Made by a program: the position numbers and the translations under genes
Notes under the pieces: generated by a model
What the model was told of the DNA's origin: nothing
Seen by the model: only the letters and a program-made list of their open reading frames with translations
Database searches by the model: none
Source: Actinomycetota bacterium
GTDB taxonomy: Bacteria > Actinomycetota > Thermoleophilia > Miltoncostaeales > Miltoncostaeaceae
Reading direction: 5' to 3'
Assembly: GCA_963169235.1 (NCBI GenBank)
Contig: CAUJCX010000018.1
Location: 1 to 64,000, forward strand
Length of the DNA: 64,000 nt
Part shown: piece after piece, positions 52,390 to 61,145 of the stretch
Layout: every line of letters starts with the position of its first letter
Position numbering within the stretch: the first letter of the stretch is position 1

Positions 52390-52619
52390 CGTTCGTCGAC
52401 GTCGGCTCGCTGCCAGGTGCGCCCGTCGGCACCGCTGGAGGCCGTGCTGGATCGAGCGAGGTCCACGAGCCGGGCGCCCGCGTCGCCCGACGCATCGAGG
52501 CCGACGAGCCGTTCCAGGTAGGCGCGGGCGATGGCGTCGAGCGAGGTGCCGGTTTCCCGCGCATGGATGCGCACGCGGCGCAGCGTCTCGGCATCGAGGG
52601 TGATCGTCACGTTCACCAT
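52386..52619 (-). CDS. ribbon-helix-helix antitoxin, VapB-like
   Basis: 77 residues from ATG 52619 (an in-frame GTG at 52634 lies in the operator). VNVTITLDAETLRRVRIHARETGTSLDAIARAYLERLVG is a ribbon-helix-helix DNA-binding motif; the C-terminal tail (DLARSSTASSGADGRTWQRADV) is the toxin-binding part. A perfect palindrome precedes it. The toxin gene next to it is ruined, so this is an orphan antitoxin or repressor. Confidence 0.8.
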   Translation of the reverse strand: MVNVTITLDAETLRRVRIHARETGTSLDAIARAYLERLVGLDASGDAGARLVDLARSSTASSGADGRTWQRADVDER

Positions 52620-52630
52620 GCGCAAGGACT

Positions 52631-52645
52631 GCACGAGAATCGTGC
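52631..52645. promoter_or_regulatory. palindromic operator before the VapB-like gene
   Basis: GCACGA-GAA-TCGTGC, a perfect 6-3-6 inverted repeat 12 bp before the ATG. GATTCT on the minus strand inside it could be the -10. Typical RHH autoregulatory site. Confidence 0.6.
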
Positions 52646-52698
52646 TGCGGCGCAGGGGGCGTGGGGATGCCCGGCCGGCACCCCCACACCCCCGCGAC

Positions 52699-54831
52699 TC
52701 AGCCGAACGCCGTGAACCCGAGGGGGCTCAGGTTGTCGAGGCGGCTGGCCCCGACCCCCCCGTCGCTGAGGGTGAACACCCGGTCGCCGATCACCATCGA
52801 GCGGCGCAGCGTGGGCACCATGTCGTCGGCGTCCTTCGGGTGGCTGATGGTGCGGATGCGCGTGATGCCGTCCTTCGAGATCTTCACGCCCACCGCCTCG
52901 CTCTGCGGCCGGCCGCCGGCGTACGAGTTCACCGGCACCATCGCCAGGCCCGTCGGCGCCCAGTAGAGGAACGCGTGGTGGTCGTTCTCGGCCTCCGACC
53001 AGCCGTCGGGCAGCGTGAGGTTCTGCACGCGGCGCGGGGCGTCGGGGTTGGACACGTCGAACAGCGAGATCTGGGTGCCCAGCGGACGCCCCTCGTCGGT
53101 GGCGTTCTGCCCCACTCCCAGAAGAAGGCCGTGGCCCACGGGGTGCAGGTACGCCGAGTAGCCGGGGATCTTCAGCTCGCCGCGCGCCACGGGGTGGGCG
53201 GGGTCGCGAAGGTCGATGACGTACAGCGGGTCCATCTGGCGGAACGTGACGACGTAGCCGAGCGTGCCGACGAACCGCACGCCGTAGATGCGCTCGCTGA
53301 CGCCGAGGCCCGTCACCTTGCCGCGCTCCACCAGGCGGCGGCCGTCCTGGGCCAGCGTGGTGACCTGGCTCTCGGACCGCTTCGCCTGCTCACCGTCCAT
53401 CCACTGGGGCTCGTTGGTGGACGCCACCCGCAGCACGCCGTCGTACTCGCTCAGCGAGAACTGGTTGAGCACGTAGCCCGGGACGCTGCCGGACGCCGAG
53501 TAGCCGGTGGCGCTGGGCATGCTGATGTCGAACCGGTGGATCTGCGTGCGGGCGCCCGACGGCACGTCGGACGTCGTCGCCGACGAGGAGTCGATCCACC
53601 GGGGGGTGGTGACGAACAGGCTGGTACCCGACCCGTAGATGATCTCGCCGTCGGTCATCACGGCGTCGCGGTCGACGGGCGTGAGGCCGGTGGACGGGTC
53701 GATAGTGAGCACCACCAGCGTGTCGAGGCCGCCGAACTGCGTGGCGCGGGCGACGTCGCGGCAGCCGACGGCGGTGCGCGTGACGGCCTTCTTGCCGGGC
53801 TTGGTCACCTGCATGGACGGCAGCCACGTGCGGGCGGGCTGGGCCTTGAGGATCGCGCGGTTACGGACGGATGCCTGCATCCACGTGGGGGCTTCCTTCG
53901 ACCCGATGCCGTACATCGGCACGGGGTCGGGGGTGGACTGGATCACCAGCCGCACCGCGCCGTTGGCCGGGCGGCGGGCGCCCAGGAGCCTGCCGTCCAC
54001 CTTCAGCGTCTCCACCAGGCGGGGGTGCGCGGGGTCGGCGATGTCCACCAGACGCACCACGGTCTCGGGCGTGGACGGCATGTAGCGATCGACGGCCAAC
54101 CGCGGCGCGGCGGTCGTGGGAGGCGACGGCGCAACCGCGATGCCGGGCGACGGCGCCACGTCGACGGCGGGCGCCGGGGACGTCGCGGACGAGCGCACCG
54201 TGGGGTACGCGTACGCGTCGCCGGCGGTCAGCACCAGCAGGCGATCGCCCACCTTCAGAAGCTGGGCGTCGGACCCGATGCCGGGCAGCTTCAGCGCGCC
54301 CACCGGGGTGGGCGTGTCGCCGGCGGCGAGGATGCGTAGCGCGTCGCCGGAGGTGGTGTAGATGTGCTGAGCGTCGCTCACGACGATGTCCGGTTCGTCG
54401 ACGCCCGCCTCCTGCACGTTGGTGCCGGAGTAGTCGACGCCCTGGGTGCCGGACGCATCGGCGGCGGGGGCGGCGGGCGCGGGCGTGACGGTGGGAACCG
54501 CGGTGGGGGGAGCGGACGCGGTGTCGGGGGCGGCACCGGTGGGCTGCGGGGCGATACCGGTGGGCTGCGGGGCGACCTCGCGGAACATGGGCCGCTGGCC
54601 GCCGACCCAGCGCACCGAGTACGGGCCGTAGCCCGACGCGCTCATCATCGACATGGCGTGCCGCGACGCGTACGTGCGCAGCGCCGTGCAGCTGCCGAAG
54701 CGGGTCAGGCGGTCGGTGGTCTTCTTCTGGGGCCGGTCGAGGCTGCCCGCCCCGGCCAGGAGGCCTGCGGACGCCACGGCGCCCACCGTCGCCATCACCG
54801 CCACCCCGCCCAGCACCCGTGACACCCGCAT
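52699..54831 (-). CDS. secreted protein with C-terminal beta-propeller domain
   Basis: 710 residues; GGGAGG 6 nt before ATG 54831. A signal or anchor helix spans residues 8-28. A Pro/Ala/Thr-rich disordered region (about 90-135) precedes YSGTNVQEAGVDEPDIVVSD, the hallmark start of the Beta_propel family. Repeated blades follow (LLKVGDRLLVLTAGD, YGVRFVGTLGYVVTFRQMDPLYVIDLRDP, ISLFDVSNPDAPRRV). Similar actinobacterial proteins are cell-surface or secreted and of unknown role. Single-gene unit. Confidence 0.88.
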   Translation of the reverse strand: MRVSRVLGGVAVMATVGAVASAGLLAGAGSLDRPQKKTTDRLTRFGSCTALRTYASRHAMSMMSASGYGPYSVRWVGGQRPMFREVAPQPTGIAPQPTGAAPDTASAPPTAVPTVTPAPAAPAADASGTQGVDYSGTNVQEAGVDEPDIVVSDAQHIYTTSGDALRILAAGDTPTPVGALKLPGIGSDAQLLKVGDRLLVLTAGDAYAYPTVRSSATSPAPAVDVAPSPGIAVAPSPPTTAAPRLAVDRYMPSTPETVVRLVDIADPAHPRLVETLKVDGRLLGARRPANGAVRLVIQSTPDPVPMYGIGSKEAPTWMQASVRNRAILKAQPARTWLPSMQVTKPGKKAVTRTAVGCRDVARATQFGGLDTLVVLTIDPSTGLTPVDRDAVMTDGEIIYGSGTSLFVTTPRWIDSSSATTSDVPSGARTQIHRFDISMPSATGYSASGSVPGYVLNQFSLSEYDGVLRVASTNEPQWMDGEQAKRSESQVTTLAQDGRRLVERGKVTGLGVSERIYGVRFVGTLGYVVTFRQMDPLYVIDLRDPAHPVARGELKIPGYSAYLHPVGHGLLLGVGQNATDEGRPLGTQISLFDVSNPDAPRRVQNLTLPDGWSEAENDHHAFLYWAPTGLAMVPVNSYAGGRPQSEAVGVKISKDGITRIRTISHPKDADDMVPTLRRSMVIGDRVFTLSDGGVGASRLDNLSPLGFTAFG

Positions 54832-54975
54832 GGCCCGCCTCCCTCGTCGGTTACACCCACGCTACGTCGCCGGGTGCCGCGCCGTCACACCCCCGTTGGT
54901 CGAGTACGGAATGTACGTGTGCGGTGCGATGCCTGTACGGATGAGCCGATCCATTCCCGTGAGCGTGGCGCGCCC
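54832..54975. other. intergenic, no gene seen
   Basis: Upstream region of the beta-propeller gene. Two GTACGG-like words and a TACG-rich patch near 54905-54950 but no clear promoter, RNA or ORF. Confidence 0.4.
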
Positions 54976-55130
54976 GCCTGAAGGACGTCCTCGACCGGGT
55001 GGCCGCGGTCATCGCCGGTCCCGACCCTCGAGTCGCTGCTGGCCCGTCTCACGCTGGTGCCGATCTCGGTCGCCGTCGCCGCGCACGCGGTGACGTTGGG
55101 CGCGGGTACGCGCTGAGCACCCGGGACGCG
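54976..55130 (+). pseudogene. C-terminal remnant of a PIN-domain toxin
   Basis: Three reading frames together give a PIN C-terminal half: LKDVLDRVAAVIAGPDP, then ESLLARLTLVPISVAVAAHAVTLGAG, then YALSTRDALHVPA, where RDALH resembles the conserved DALHLA of VapC proteins. Two frameshifts and loss of the N-terminal half make it a dead gene. No antitoxin remains. It lies 54 bp before the SF2 helicase. Confidence 0.55.
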
Positions 55131-55169
55131 CTGCACGTCCCCGCTCGGCGGCGCCGCCGGGGGGCGCGC

Positions 55170-55175
55170 TATGGT
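55170..55175 (+). promoter_or_regulatory. -10 element, leaderless start of the SF2 helicase gene
   Basis: TATGGT, 8 nt before GTG 55184. Confidence 0.5.
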
Positions 55176-55183
55176 CGTGCGTC

Positions 55184-56806
55184 GTGGCCCGCACCGTCCG
55201 ACTCCGCCGCTGGCAGAAGGCCGCGCTCGACGCGTTCCTCGCCCGCAGCTCCGATGACTTCCTGGCCGTCGCCACCCCCGGGGCGGGCAAGACGCGCTTC
55301 GCGCTGGCAGCCGCCCGCCAGATGCTGGCGTCCACCCCTGGGCGCCTGGTGATCGTGGCCCCCACCCAGCACCTCAAGAGCCAGTGGGCCGACGCCGCCG
55401 AGGAGCTCGACCTGGTGCTCGACACGTCGTGGCAGGCGGCCGACGGGGGCCTGCCGCCCGACGTGCACGGCCTGGTCACCACGTACCAGCAGGTGGCCGG
55501 CAGCGCCGACGCTCTGGCCCCCATCGCGGCCGGCGGGTTCGTGGTGCTCGACGAGATCCACCACGCCGGCGACGACCGCGCCTGGGGCGACGCCGTGCGC
55601 ACCGCGTTCGCCGGGGCCGCCGCGCGGCTGTCGCTCAGCGGCACGCCGTTTCGCAGCGACACCCGCGCCATCCCGTTCGTGGCGTACGACGACGACGGCC
55701 TCGCCACGGCCGACGTGGAGTACGGCTACGACGACGCCCTCCACACCGGCGGCGTGGTGCGGCCCGTGCACTTCCCCCGCATCGACGGCGAGATGGAGTG
55801 GATCGCCGCCGACGGCACCGCCGCGTCCGCCTCGTTCGCCGACGCCCTCGACGCGGTGGCCTCGTCGCAGCGGCTGCGCACCGCCCTGTCGGTGGACGGC
55901 GAGTGGATGCCGCACGTGCTGCGCCTGGCCCACACGCGCCTCATGGGCATCCGCGAGCAGCACCCCGACGCCGCCGGCCTGGTGATCGCCACCGACCAGG
56001 CGCATGCCAAGGGCATCGCGCGCATCCTCACCGGCATGGGCGCCCCGCCCGTGGTGGCCGTGTCGGAGGACGCCGACGCCTCACGCAACATCGCGGCGTT
56101 CGCGGCGGGCACGTCGCCGTGGATCGTGGCGGTGCGCATGGTGTCGGAGGGCGTCGACATCCCCCGCCTGCGGGTGGGCGTGTTCGCCACCACCACCACC
56201 ACCGAGCTGTTCTTCCGCCAGGCGGTGGGCCGCATCGTGCGCTGGATCCGCGGCCTGGGGCCGCAGCCCGCGTACATGTTCATCCCCGACGACCCACGCC
56301 TGCGGGCACACGCGTGGGGCATCGCCGAGCAGCGCCGCCACTCGCTGAAGCGGCGCGAGGACGAGGGCCTGCCCGACGACCCCGATCCGGCGGCGTTCGA
56401 CGAGCCGCCCCGCGAGGCGGGAGACGAGCCCCAGATGTCGCTGTTCGCGGCGCTGTCGGCCACCCCCATGGGCGGGCCCGAGCCGGAGCCCGCGCCCGGC
56501 TCCCCCACCGCCGTCGCCGAGGCCGACGACGCCGAGTGGGACCTGGAGCTGGTGGACGCCCCGCCTCTGGAGGCGCCGCCCGACGAGCGTGGGCTCAGCC
56601 GGCGCGAGTACCGCCGTATCCTGCGCGACGCCAACTCGTCGGCCGTGCGCCTCATCTCCCGCGCCACGGGCCTGTCGCACGCCGCGGTCAACGGCGAGCT
56701 CAACCGGCGGGTGGGCATCACGAAGGTGCAGGAGGCCACGCTGGGCCAGCTGGACGAGCGCCGCCGCCAGGCCGAGCGGTGGCTGGCACGTCCGTCCGGG
56801 GGCTGA
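55184..56806 (+). CDS. SF2 DEAD/DEAH-box helicase (UvrB/ResIII type)
   Basis: 540 residues. Walker A ATPGAGKTRFAL near residue 30, APTQHLKSQW (Ia), Walker B VVLDEIHHAGDD (DEIH form), SLSGTPFRSD (III), GLVIATDQAHA (IV), MVSEGVDIPRLRVGVFAT (V) and FFRQAVGRIVR (VI). The C-terminal 130 residues are a low-complexity acidic linker plus a helical domain (AVRLISRATGLSHAAVNGELNRRVG) that looks DNA-binding. The architecture resembles phage or defence-associated DNA helicases; role unknown. Confidence 0.9.
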   Translation: MARTVRLRRWQKAALDAFLARSSDDFLAVATPGAGKTRFALAAARQMLASTPGRLVIVAPTQHLKSQWADAAEELDLVLDTSWQAADGGLPPDVHGLVTTYQQVAGSADALAPIAAGGFVVLDEIHHAGDDRAWGDAVRTAFAGAAARLSLSGTPFRSDTRAIPFVAYDDDGLATADVEYGYDDALHTGGVVRPVHFPRIDGEMEWIAADGTAASASFADALDAVASSQRLRTALSVDGEWMPHVLRLAHTRLMGIREQHPDAAGLVIATDQAHAKGIARILTGMGAPPVVAVSEDADASRNIAAFAAGTSPWIVAVRMVSEGVDIPRLRVGVFATTTTTELFFRQAVGRIVRWIRGLGPQPAYMFIPDDPRLRAHAWGIAEQRRHSLKRREDEGLPDDPDPAAFDEPPREAGDEPQMSLFAALSATPMGGPEPEPAPGSPTAVAEADDAEWDLELVDAPPLEAPPDERGLSRREYRRILRDANSSAVRLISRATGLSHAAVNGELNRRVGITKVQEATLGQLDERRRQAERWLARPSGG

Positions 56807-56828
56807 TCCCGGCGACCGCGCGCGTGCG

Positions 56829-57323
56829 CTAGCCGATCATGCGCAGCAGCCAGTCGAGCTCGCCGGAGCGGTACGCCTCGATGACGTCCTGCACCGGCAG
56901 CCGCTCGACGGTGCGGCGCAGCACGAAGCCCTCCACCCCGTTGATGGCGCCCGCCTTCTGACCGTCCTGGACGGCCCGCATGAGGCCCTTGCGCAAGAGC
57001 TCATCGAGCTGCTCGCGGGTGAGCCCCTGCCGCACGCGGAAACGCTCGAGGTCCCCGTCGGAGGCAAGGGCCAGCGTCAGCTCCTCGCGGGAGACGCCCA
57101 GCGCGCATGCCGCGCCGTCGAGCGACGACAGCGCCACCTGCTCGGCCACCTTCACCGTGCCCTCGGGATCACGCCACTGGCGCGTCTGGCACGGGTCGGC
57201 GCTGGCGAGCGGCGCGTAGTGGCCCCCGCCCAGGGCGATGTACGCGCCCACCAGCACGAGCGACGCGACGGCGCACGCCAGCACCAGCGCGCGCCCCTGC
57301 GACAGCAGTGCGCGGGCGTTCAC
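56829..57323 (-). CDS. membrane-anchored hypothetical protein
   Basis: 164 residues, GTG 57323 overlapping the MFS stop (GTGA). One N-terminal membrane helix (about 11-33), then an extracytoplasmic helical domain: CQTRQWRDPEG, VALSSLDGAACALGVSREELTLALAS, RQGLTREQLDELLRKGL. Two Cys could form a disulfide. The helical repeats resemble SHOCT-like or DUF-type helical hairpins. Probably works with the MFS exporter. Confidence 0.65.
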   Translation of the reverse strand: MNARALLSQGRALVLACAVASLVLVGAYIALGGGHYAPLASADPCQTRQWRDPEGTVKVAEQVALSSLDGAACALGVSREELTLALASDGDLERFRVRQGLTREQLDELLRKGLMRAVQDGQKAGAINGVEGFVLRRTVERLPVQDVIEAYRSGELDWLLRMIG

Positions 57324-58678
57324 GTCGCGGCCCTCCGGCGGCGGGCCATCGCGATGGGCGCCAGGGCCAGAAGCGCGAACCCCGCCGCGGTCAGGAACGA
57401 GCGCAGCGCGGCGGTGGTCGCGGCCCGCTCCAGCTGCTCCTCCAGGCGGGCGTGCAGCGCCGCGAACGCCGGGCGGTCCTCCTCGCGCGGCGTCACCTTG
57501 GCGAACAGCGGGTCGAGGTCGGGTACGCGCTCGTGCGACGTGTTGATGATCTCCACGCCCGCCCGGGCCAGCGTCACCTTGGTCATGGGGTCGATGCCCG
57601 CGTCGAGCACCAGCGACGTGACGGCCTCCGAGGCCCGCACCTGCTGACGGTCGAGGTCGGCCACGAACACCGGCGTCAGCACCAGGATGCCCAGCACCAC
57701 GCCGGCGTGGCGGGCCGCCACGGTCCAGCCCGCGTGCACCGTGGGGTGGGGCACGTCGAACAGCGCGACCTCGGTGAGCGACTCGACGGCCATGCCCAGT
57801 CCCGCCCCCACCAGCACCTGCGGTACCAGCGTCCAGGCGACGGCGGCGCCCGGCATGACGCCCAGCGCGGCCAGGCCCCCGGCCAGGGCCACCGCCCCCG
57901 CCGCCGCGCGCACCAGCGGCCCCCCGCGGTGGGCGGTCAGCCGCCCGGCCACGATCGCCGCCACCGGCATCACGGTGACCGTCGCGGCCGCGCCCAGCGG
58001 CGTCATGCCCCACCCGTTGATGAGCAGGAGCACCACCAGGAAGAGCGCCGCGGTGAGCGCCGCCGACGTCATCACCAGCGCCGCGTTGGCCCACAGGCGC
58101 GGCGTGCCCGCGGGGTGAAGGCGCGGCGGGGTGCGCACGCCGACGAGGGCGGCCAGCACCAGCACCACCGGTACCTGCGCCACGAAGATGGCCTGCCAGC
58201 TGAGCAGCTCGGTCAGCGCGCCGCCGATGGCCGGCCCGACGGCCATGCCGATGACACCGGCCGCGGCCCAGCGGCGTGACGCGACCGCCTCCGAGGCCGC
58301 CGTCGCCGTCATCACCTCCAGCGCCGCGCACGCCACGCCCGCCCCTCCCAGCGCCTGCACGCCGCGCGCCACCAGCAGCGTGGTGAGATCGCCCGCCAGG
58401 GCGCACCACAGCGATGCCCCGGCGAACACCACCAGCCCCACCGCGAACACGGCCGTCGCGTGCCGGCGGGCCAGATAGGCGGCCGGCACGGCCGCGGCGG
58501 CCAGCACCAGGTTGAACGCGGTCAGCACCCACGCCACCCGCGCCACCGTGGTGTCGAACTGGCCCAGGATGTCGGGCAGCGCCAGGATCACCACCGACGA
58601 GTCGGCCAGGACGGTGGCGACGGCCACGGCGAACGCGATGTCGCGCAGCGGGACGGAAGCGGGCGAAGCGGCGGCCAT
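57320..58678 (-). CDS. MFS transporter, EmrB/QacA-like drug exporter
   Basis: 452 residues from ATG 58678. N-terminal motif LADSSVVILALPDILGQFDTTVARVAWVLTAFNL is typical of the DHA2 (14-helix) family; motif A-like LARRHATAVFAVGLVVFAG and motif C-like VIGMAVGPAIGGALTEL are present. A long soluble loop with DPMTKVTLARAGVEIIN lies before the last helix. Exports an unknown compound by proton antiport. CACAAT 8 nt before the ATG suggests a leaderless start. Confidence 0.88.
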   Translation of the reverse strand: MAAASPASVPLRDIAFAVAVATVLADSSVVILALPDILGQFDTTVARVAWVLTAFNLVLAAAAVPAAYLARRHATAVFAVGLVVFAGASLWCALAGDLTTLLVARGVQALGGAGVACAALEVMTATAASEAVASRRWAAAGVIGMAVGPAIGGALTELLSWQAIFVAQVPVVLVLAALVGVRTPPRLHPAGTPRLWANAALVMTSAALTAALFLVVLLLINGWGMTPLGAAATVTVMPVAAIVAGRLTAHRGGPLVRAAAGAVALAGGLAALGVMPGAAVAWTLVPQVLVGAGLGMAVESLTEVALFDVPHPTVHAGWTVAARHAGVVLGILVLTPVFVADLDRQQVRASEAVTSLVLDAGIDPMTKVTLARAGVEIINTSHERVPDLDPLFAKVTPREEDRPAFAALHARLEEQLERAATTAALRSFLTAAGFALLALAPIAMARRRRAAT

Positions 58679-58686
58679 GTGGGCGG

Positions 58687-58692
58687 ATTGTG
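58687..58692 (-). promoter_or_regulatory. -10-like element of the MFS gene
   Basis: CACAAT on the minus strand, 8 nt before ATG 58678; first base departs from TANNNT. Confidence 0.35.
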
Positions 58693-58773
58693 GCGGACGC
58701 GCACGACGTCCGACGCCCCCCCGCCGATGCCTTGACCGTCCGCTTACCGGCCGATGGCGTCCACCCCGGCGGC

Positions 58774-58779
58774 TACCGT
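58774..58779 (+). promoter_or_regulatory. -10 element, leaderless start of the nuclease-like gene
   Basis: TACCGT, 8 nt before GTG 58788. Confidence 0.5.
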
Positions 58780-58787
58780 GGCCCCCC

Positions 58788-59828
58788 GTGGACATCTCGC
58801 CCGTCAGCACCACCGGCCGTGGCCGACGCCTCGAGGCGCTGGTGGCCGACGTGTTCGCCGCCCGCGGCTACCGGGTGACCCGCAACGCGCACGTGGTGGG
58901 GGCCTCCGGCGCCCGCTACGAGGTGGACGTGCTGGCCGAGCGCGACGGCGACCTGGTGCCGCAACGCGTGGCGGTGGAGTGCAAGAACCTGGCCGCGCCC
59001 ATCGACACGCAGGTGGTGGGCCGCCTGCGGATGCTGCTGGACGACACCCGTATCGGCACCGGCGTGATCGTGGCGCCCGGCGGTGACACGCCCGCCGTGC
59101 GGGCCGCGGCGCACGACGCGGGCATCGCGGTGTGGCGGCGCGACGAGCTTCACCGCCTGGTGGGCGACGCGGCGCTCGCGGGCCTCGCCCCCCGGCCCGC
59201 GCCGACGGCCGACGCCGTCCCCCGCGCGCGCCCGGTCGACGCGTGCCACCGGGCGCTGCGCATGCAGGCGGGTGGCGCCCTGGGGTTGGCGCGCGGCCAC
59301 CGCGGCGCCTGGTCGGCGTGGCTGGCCCTGCACGAGCTGACCGTCGGCGAGACCACCGCGCGCGGGCGGCGGGGGCGACACCAGGCGCAGACCGTCCACC
59401 CCGTGTTCGAGGCCGTCACCGGCACCCTGGTGGGCATCCACGACGCCCCCCTGGCGACCGAGCCCGTGGCGGTGGACGCCCCCGTGCTGCCGGTGTGCGT
59501 CGCGGCCTCGGTGCCCGCCGCCGCCGTGGCCGATGCCGTGGCACGCCGCGACCGCGCCGTGCAGCCCGCCACGCGCGACCGGCACCGCGACGCGCTGGCG
59601 GCCCTGGGAGTCGATCCCGACGCCGTCGACGCGGTGGTGGAGGCGACGCGCACCGTGCTGGTGCCGGTGACGGTGGCGCTGGTGACGCGCCGGGGCGCGT
59701 CCCACGCCGTGGTGCTGGACGACGTCTCGGGACGGCTCGACCCGGCCCTCGGCGATGCGCTGACGGCCCGGCTGGGCGACGTCGCCGCGTGCCTCGGGGA
59801 CGACCCGCGGCGCACCGCTCAAGGCTGA
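58788..59828 (+). CDS. Mrr-like restriction endonuclease-fold protein
   Basis: 346 residues. The N-terminal domain (about 8-125) is a PD-(D/E)xK nuclease of the Mrr/HJR kind: GRRLEALVADVFAARGYRV, RYEVDVLAERDGDLVPQ with the metal-binding Asp, and VAVECKN with the E-x-K pair, then GTGVIVAPGG. The C-terminal 200 residues are unfamiliar and Ala/Val-rich. No methylase is nearby, so it is not a normal restriction-modification pair; it may cleave modified or foreign DNA or process junctions. Confidence 0.8.
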   Translation: MDISPVSTTGRGRRLEALVADVFAARGYRVTRNAHVVGASGARYEVDVLAERDGDLVPQRVAVECKNLAAPIDTQVVGRLRMLLDDTRIGTGVIVAPGGDTPAVRAAAHDAGIAVWRRDELHRLVGDAALAGLAPRPAPTADAVPRARPVDACHRALRMQAGGALGLARGHRGAWSAWLALHELTVGETTARGRRGRHQAQTVHPVFEAVTGTLVGIHDAPLATEPVAVDAPVLPVCVAASVPAAAVADAVARRDRAVQPATRDRHRDALAALGVDPDAVDAVVEATRTVLVPVTVALVTRRGASHAVVLDDVSGRLDPALGDALTARLGDVAACLGDDPRRTAQG

Positions 59829-59930
59829 TCCCCGGCGGCCGATGACCCCGGTGAGGGCAGCACACCGGCAACACATGCGACCGGCGGGTGTAGGGCTCGC
59901 CGGGCCGGTTTGCGTCCGAGGGCGCGCGGC

Positions 59931-61145
59931 CTAACCGAGGGGCAGCACGCGCACCGTGTCGCCGTCGGCCAGCGCCTCGCGCCCGGCATCCACCAGCGCC
60001 AGCCCGTCCGCCCCCACCAGTGACCGCAGCGAATGACTGCGCTGGTTGCCCCACGTGGGCGATGCCACCGGCAGCGGATCGCCGGGAGCGAGCGCGACGC
60101 GCAGGGCCGACACCACCCCCGCCGCCTTCGCCTGGGCCGGGCCCCGGTACGTCGCGGGCACCAGCACGTCGGGCGCGCGATCGCCCGCCAGCGCGCGGAT
60201 GGCAGGGCGGGCGAACAGCGCGAACGTGACGAACGCCGACACCGGGTTGCCGGGGAGTCCCAGCACCACCACGTCGCGGCCGTCCACCACCCCCCGGCCG
60301 CACCACGTGGGGTGCCCGGGGCGCAGCGCCACCCGCCAGAACACCTCCGCCACGCCGGCCAGGGCCAGCGCGCGCTTCACGTGGTCGTGCCGGCCCACCG
60401 AGACGCCGCCCGCCACCACCACCAGGTCGGCCACCCCGAGCGCCTCGTCCAGCGCGGTGGCGGTCGCGTCCAGCGTGTCGGGGACGCCCGATGCCTGCAG
60501 CACCACGTCGCCGCCGGCGTGCCACACCTGGGCGGCCAGCATGGGCCGGTTGGAGTCGTGCACGTCGCCGGGTCCCAGGGGCATGCCCGCGGGCACCGTC
60601 TCGTCGCCGGTGGCCACCACGGCCACGCGGGGACGCGGGTGCGCGGCCACCCGCGTGAGGCCGACGGCCTGCAGAGCCGCCACCTCCCCCGGCCCGAGGC
60701 GCCGGCCCGCGGGCACCATCACGTCGCCGCGGGCCACGTCGTCGCCGGCGGGACGCACGTCGCGCCCCGGGGCCACGGCGCCCACCGTCACGGCGTCGCC
60801 GTGGTCGTCGGCATCCTCCAGGCGCACCACCGCGTCGGCCCCCGCCGGCATCGCCGCGCCCGTCGACACGCGCATCGCCGTGCCCGCGGTCACCTCCCCC
60901 TCGGCCGGCGCGCCCGCGCGGGACTCGCCCACCAGGCGCAGCCGCACCCCGCCTCCATCGGTGTCGCCCGCACGCACGGCGAAGCCGTCCATCGCCGAGT
61001 TGGCGAACGGGGGCAACGCCACGGGGCTGGTGACCTCCGCGGCCGCCACCAGGCCGAGCGCGGACGTCACCTCGACAGCCTCGGCGGCGCGCGGCGCGCA
61101 CAGCGAGGCCACCGCGTCCCGCGCCTGGTCGGGCGTCAGCGTCAT
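59931..61145 (-). CDS. moeA: molybdopterin molybdotransferase MoeA
   Basis: 404 residues, ATG 61145 overlapping the MogA/MoaB stop (ATGA). Conserved ALPPFANSAMDGFAVRAGDT, STGAAMPAGADAVVRLED, VVATGDE, DSNRPMLAA, VVVAGGVSVGRHDHVK and GLPGNPVSAFVTF. Inserts molybdate into adenylated molybdopterin. Last gene of the minus-strand half of the Moco locus. Confidence 0.95.
   Translation of the reverse strand: MTLTPDQARDAVASLCAPRAAEAVEVTSALGLVAAAEVTSPVALPPFANSAMDGFAVRAGDTDGGGVRLRLVGESRAGAPAEGEVTAGTAMRVSTGAAMPAGADAVVRLEDADDHGDAVTVGAVAPGRDVRPAGDDVARGDVMVPAGRRLGPGEVAALQAVGLTRVAAHPRPRVAVVATGDETVPAGMPLGPGDVHDSNRPMLAAQVWHAGGDVVLQASGVPDTLDATATALDEALGVADLVVVAGGVSVGRHDHVKRALALAGVAEVFWRVALRPGHPTWCGRGVVDGRDVVVLGLPGNPVSAFVTFALFARPAIRALAGDRAPDVLVPATYRGPAQAKAAGVVSALRVALAPGDPLPVASPTWGNQRSHSLRSLVGADGLALVDAGREALADGDTVRVLPLG

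Noticed and set aside
54885-55136. 83-codon minus-strand frame before the helicase
   Set aside because: No domain, no ribosome site; the plus-strand PIN remnant explains the segment better.
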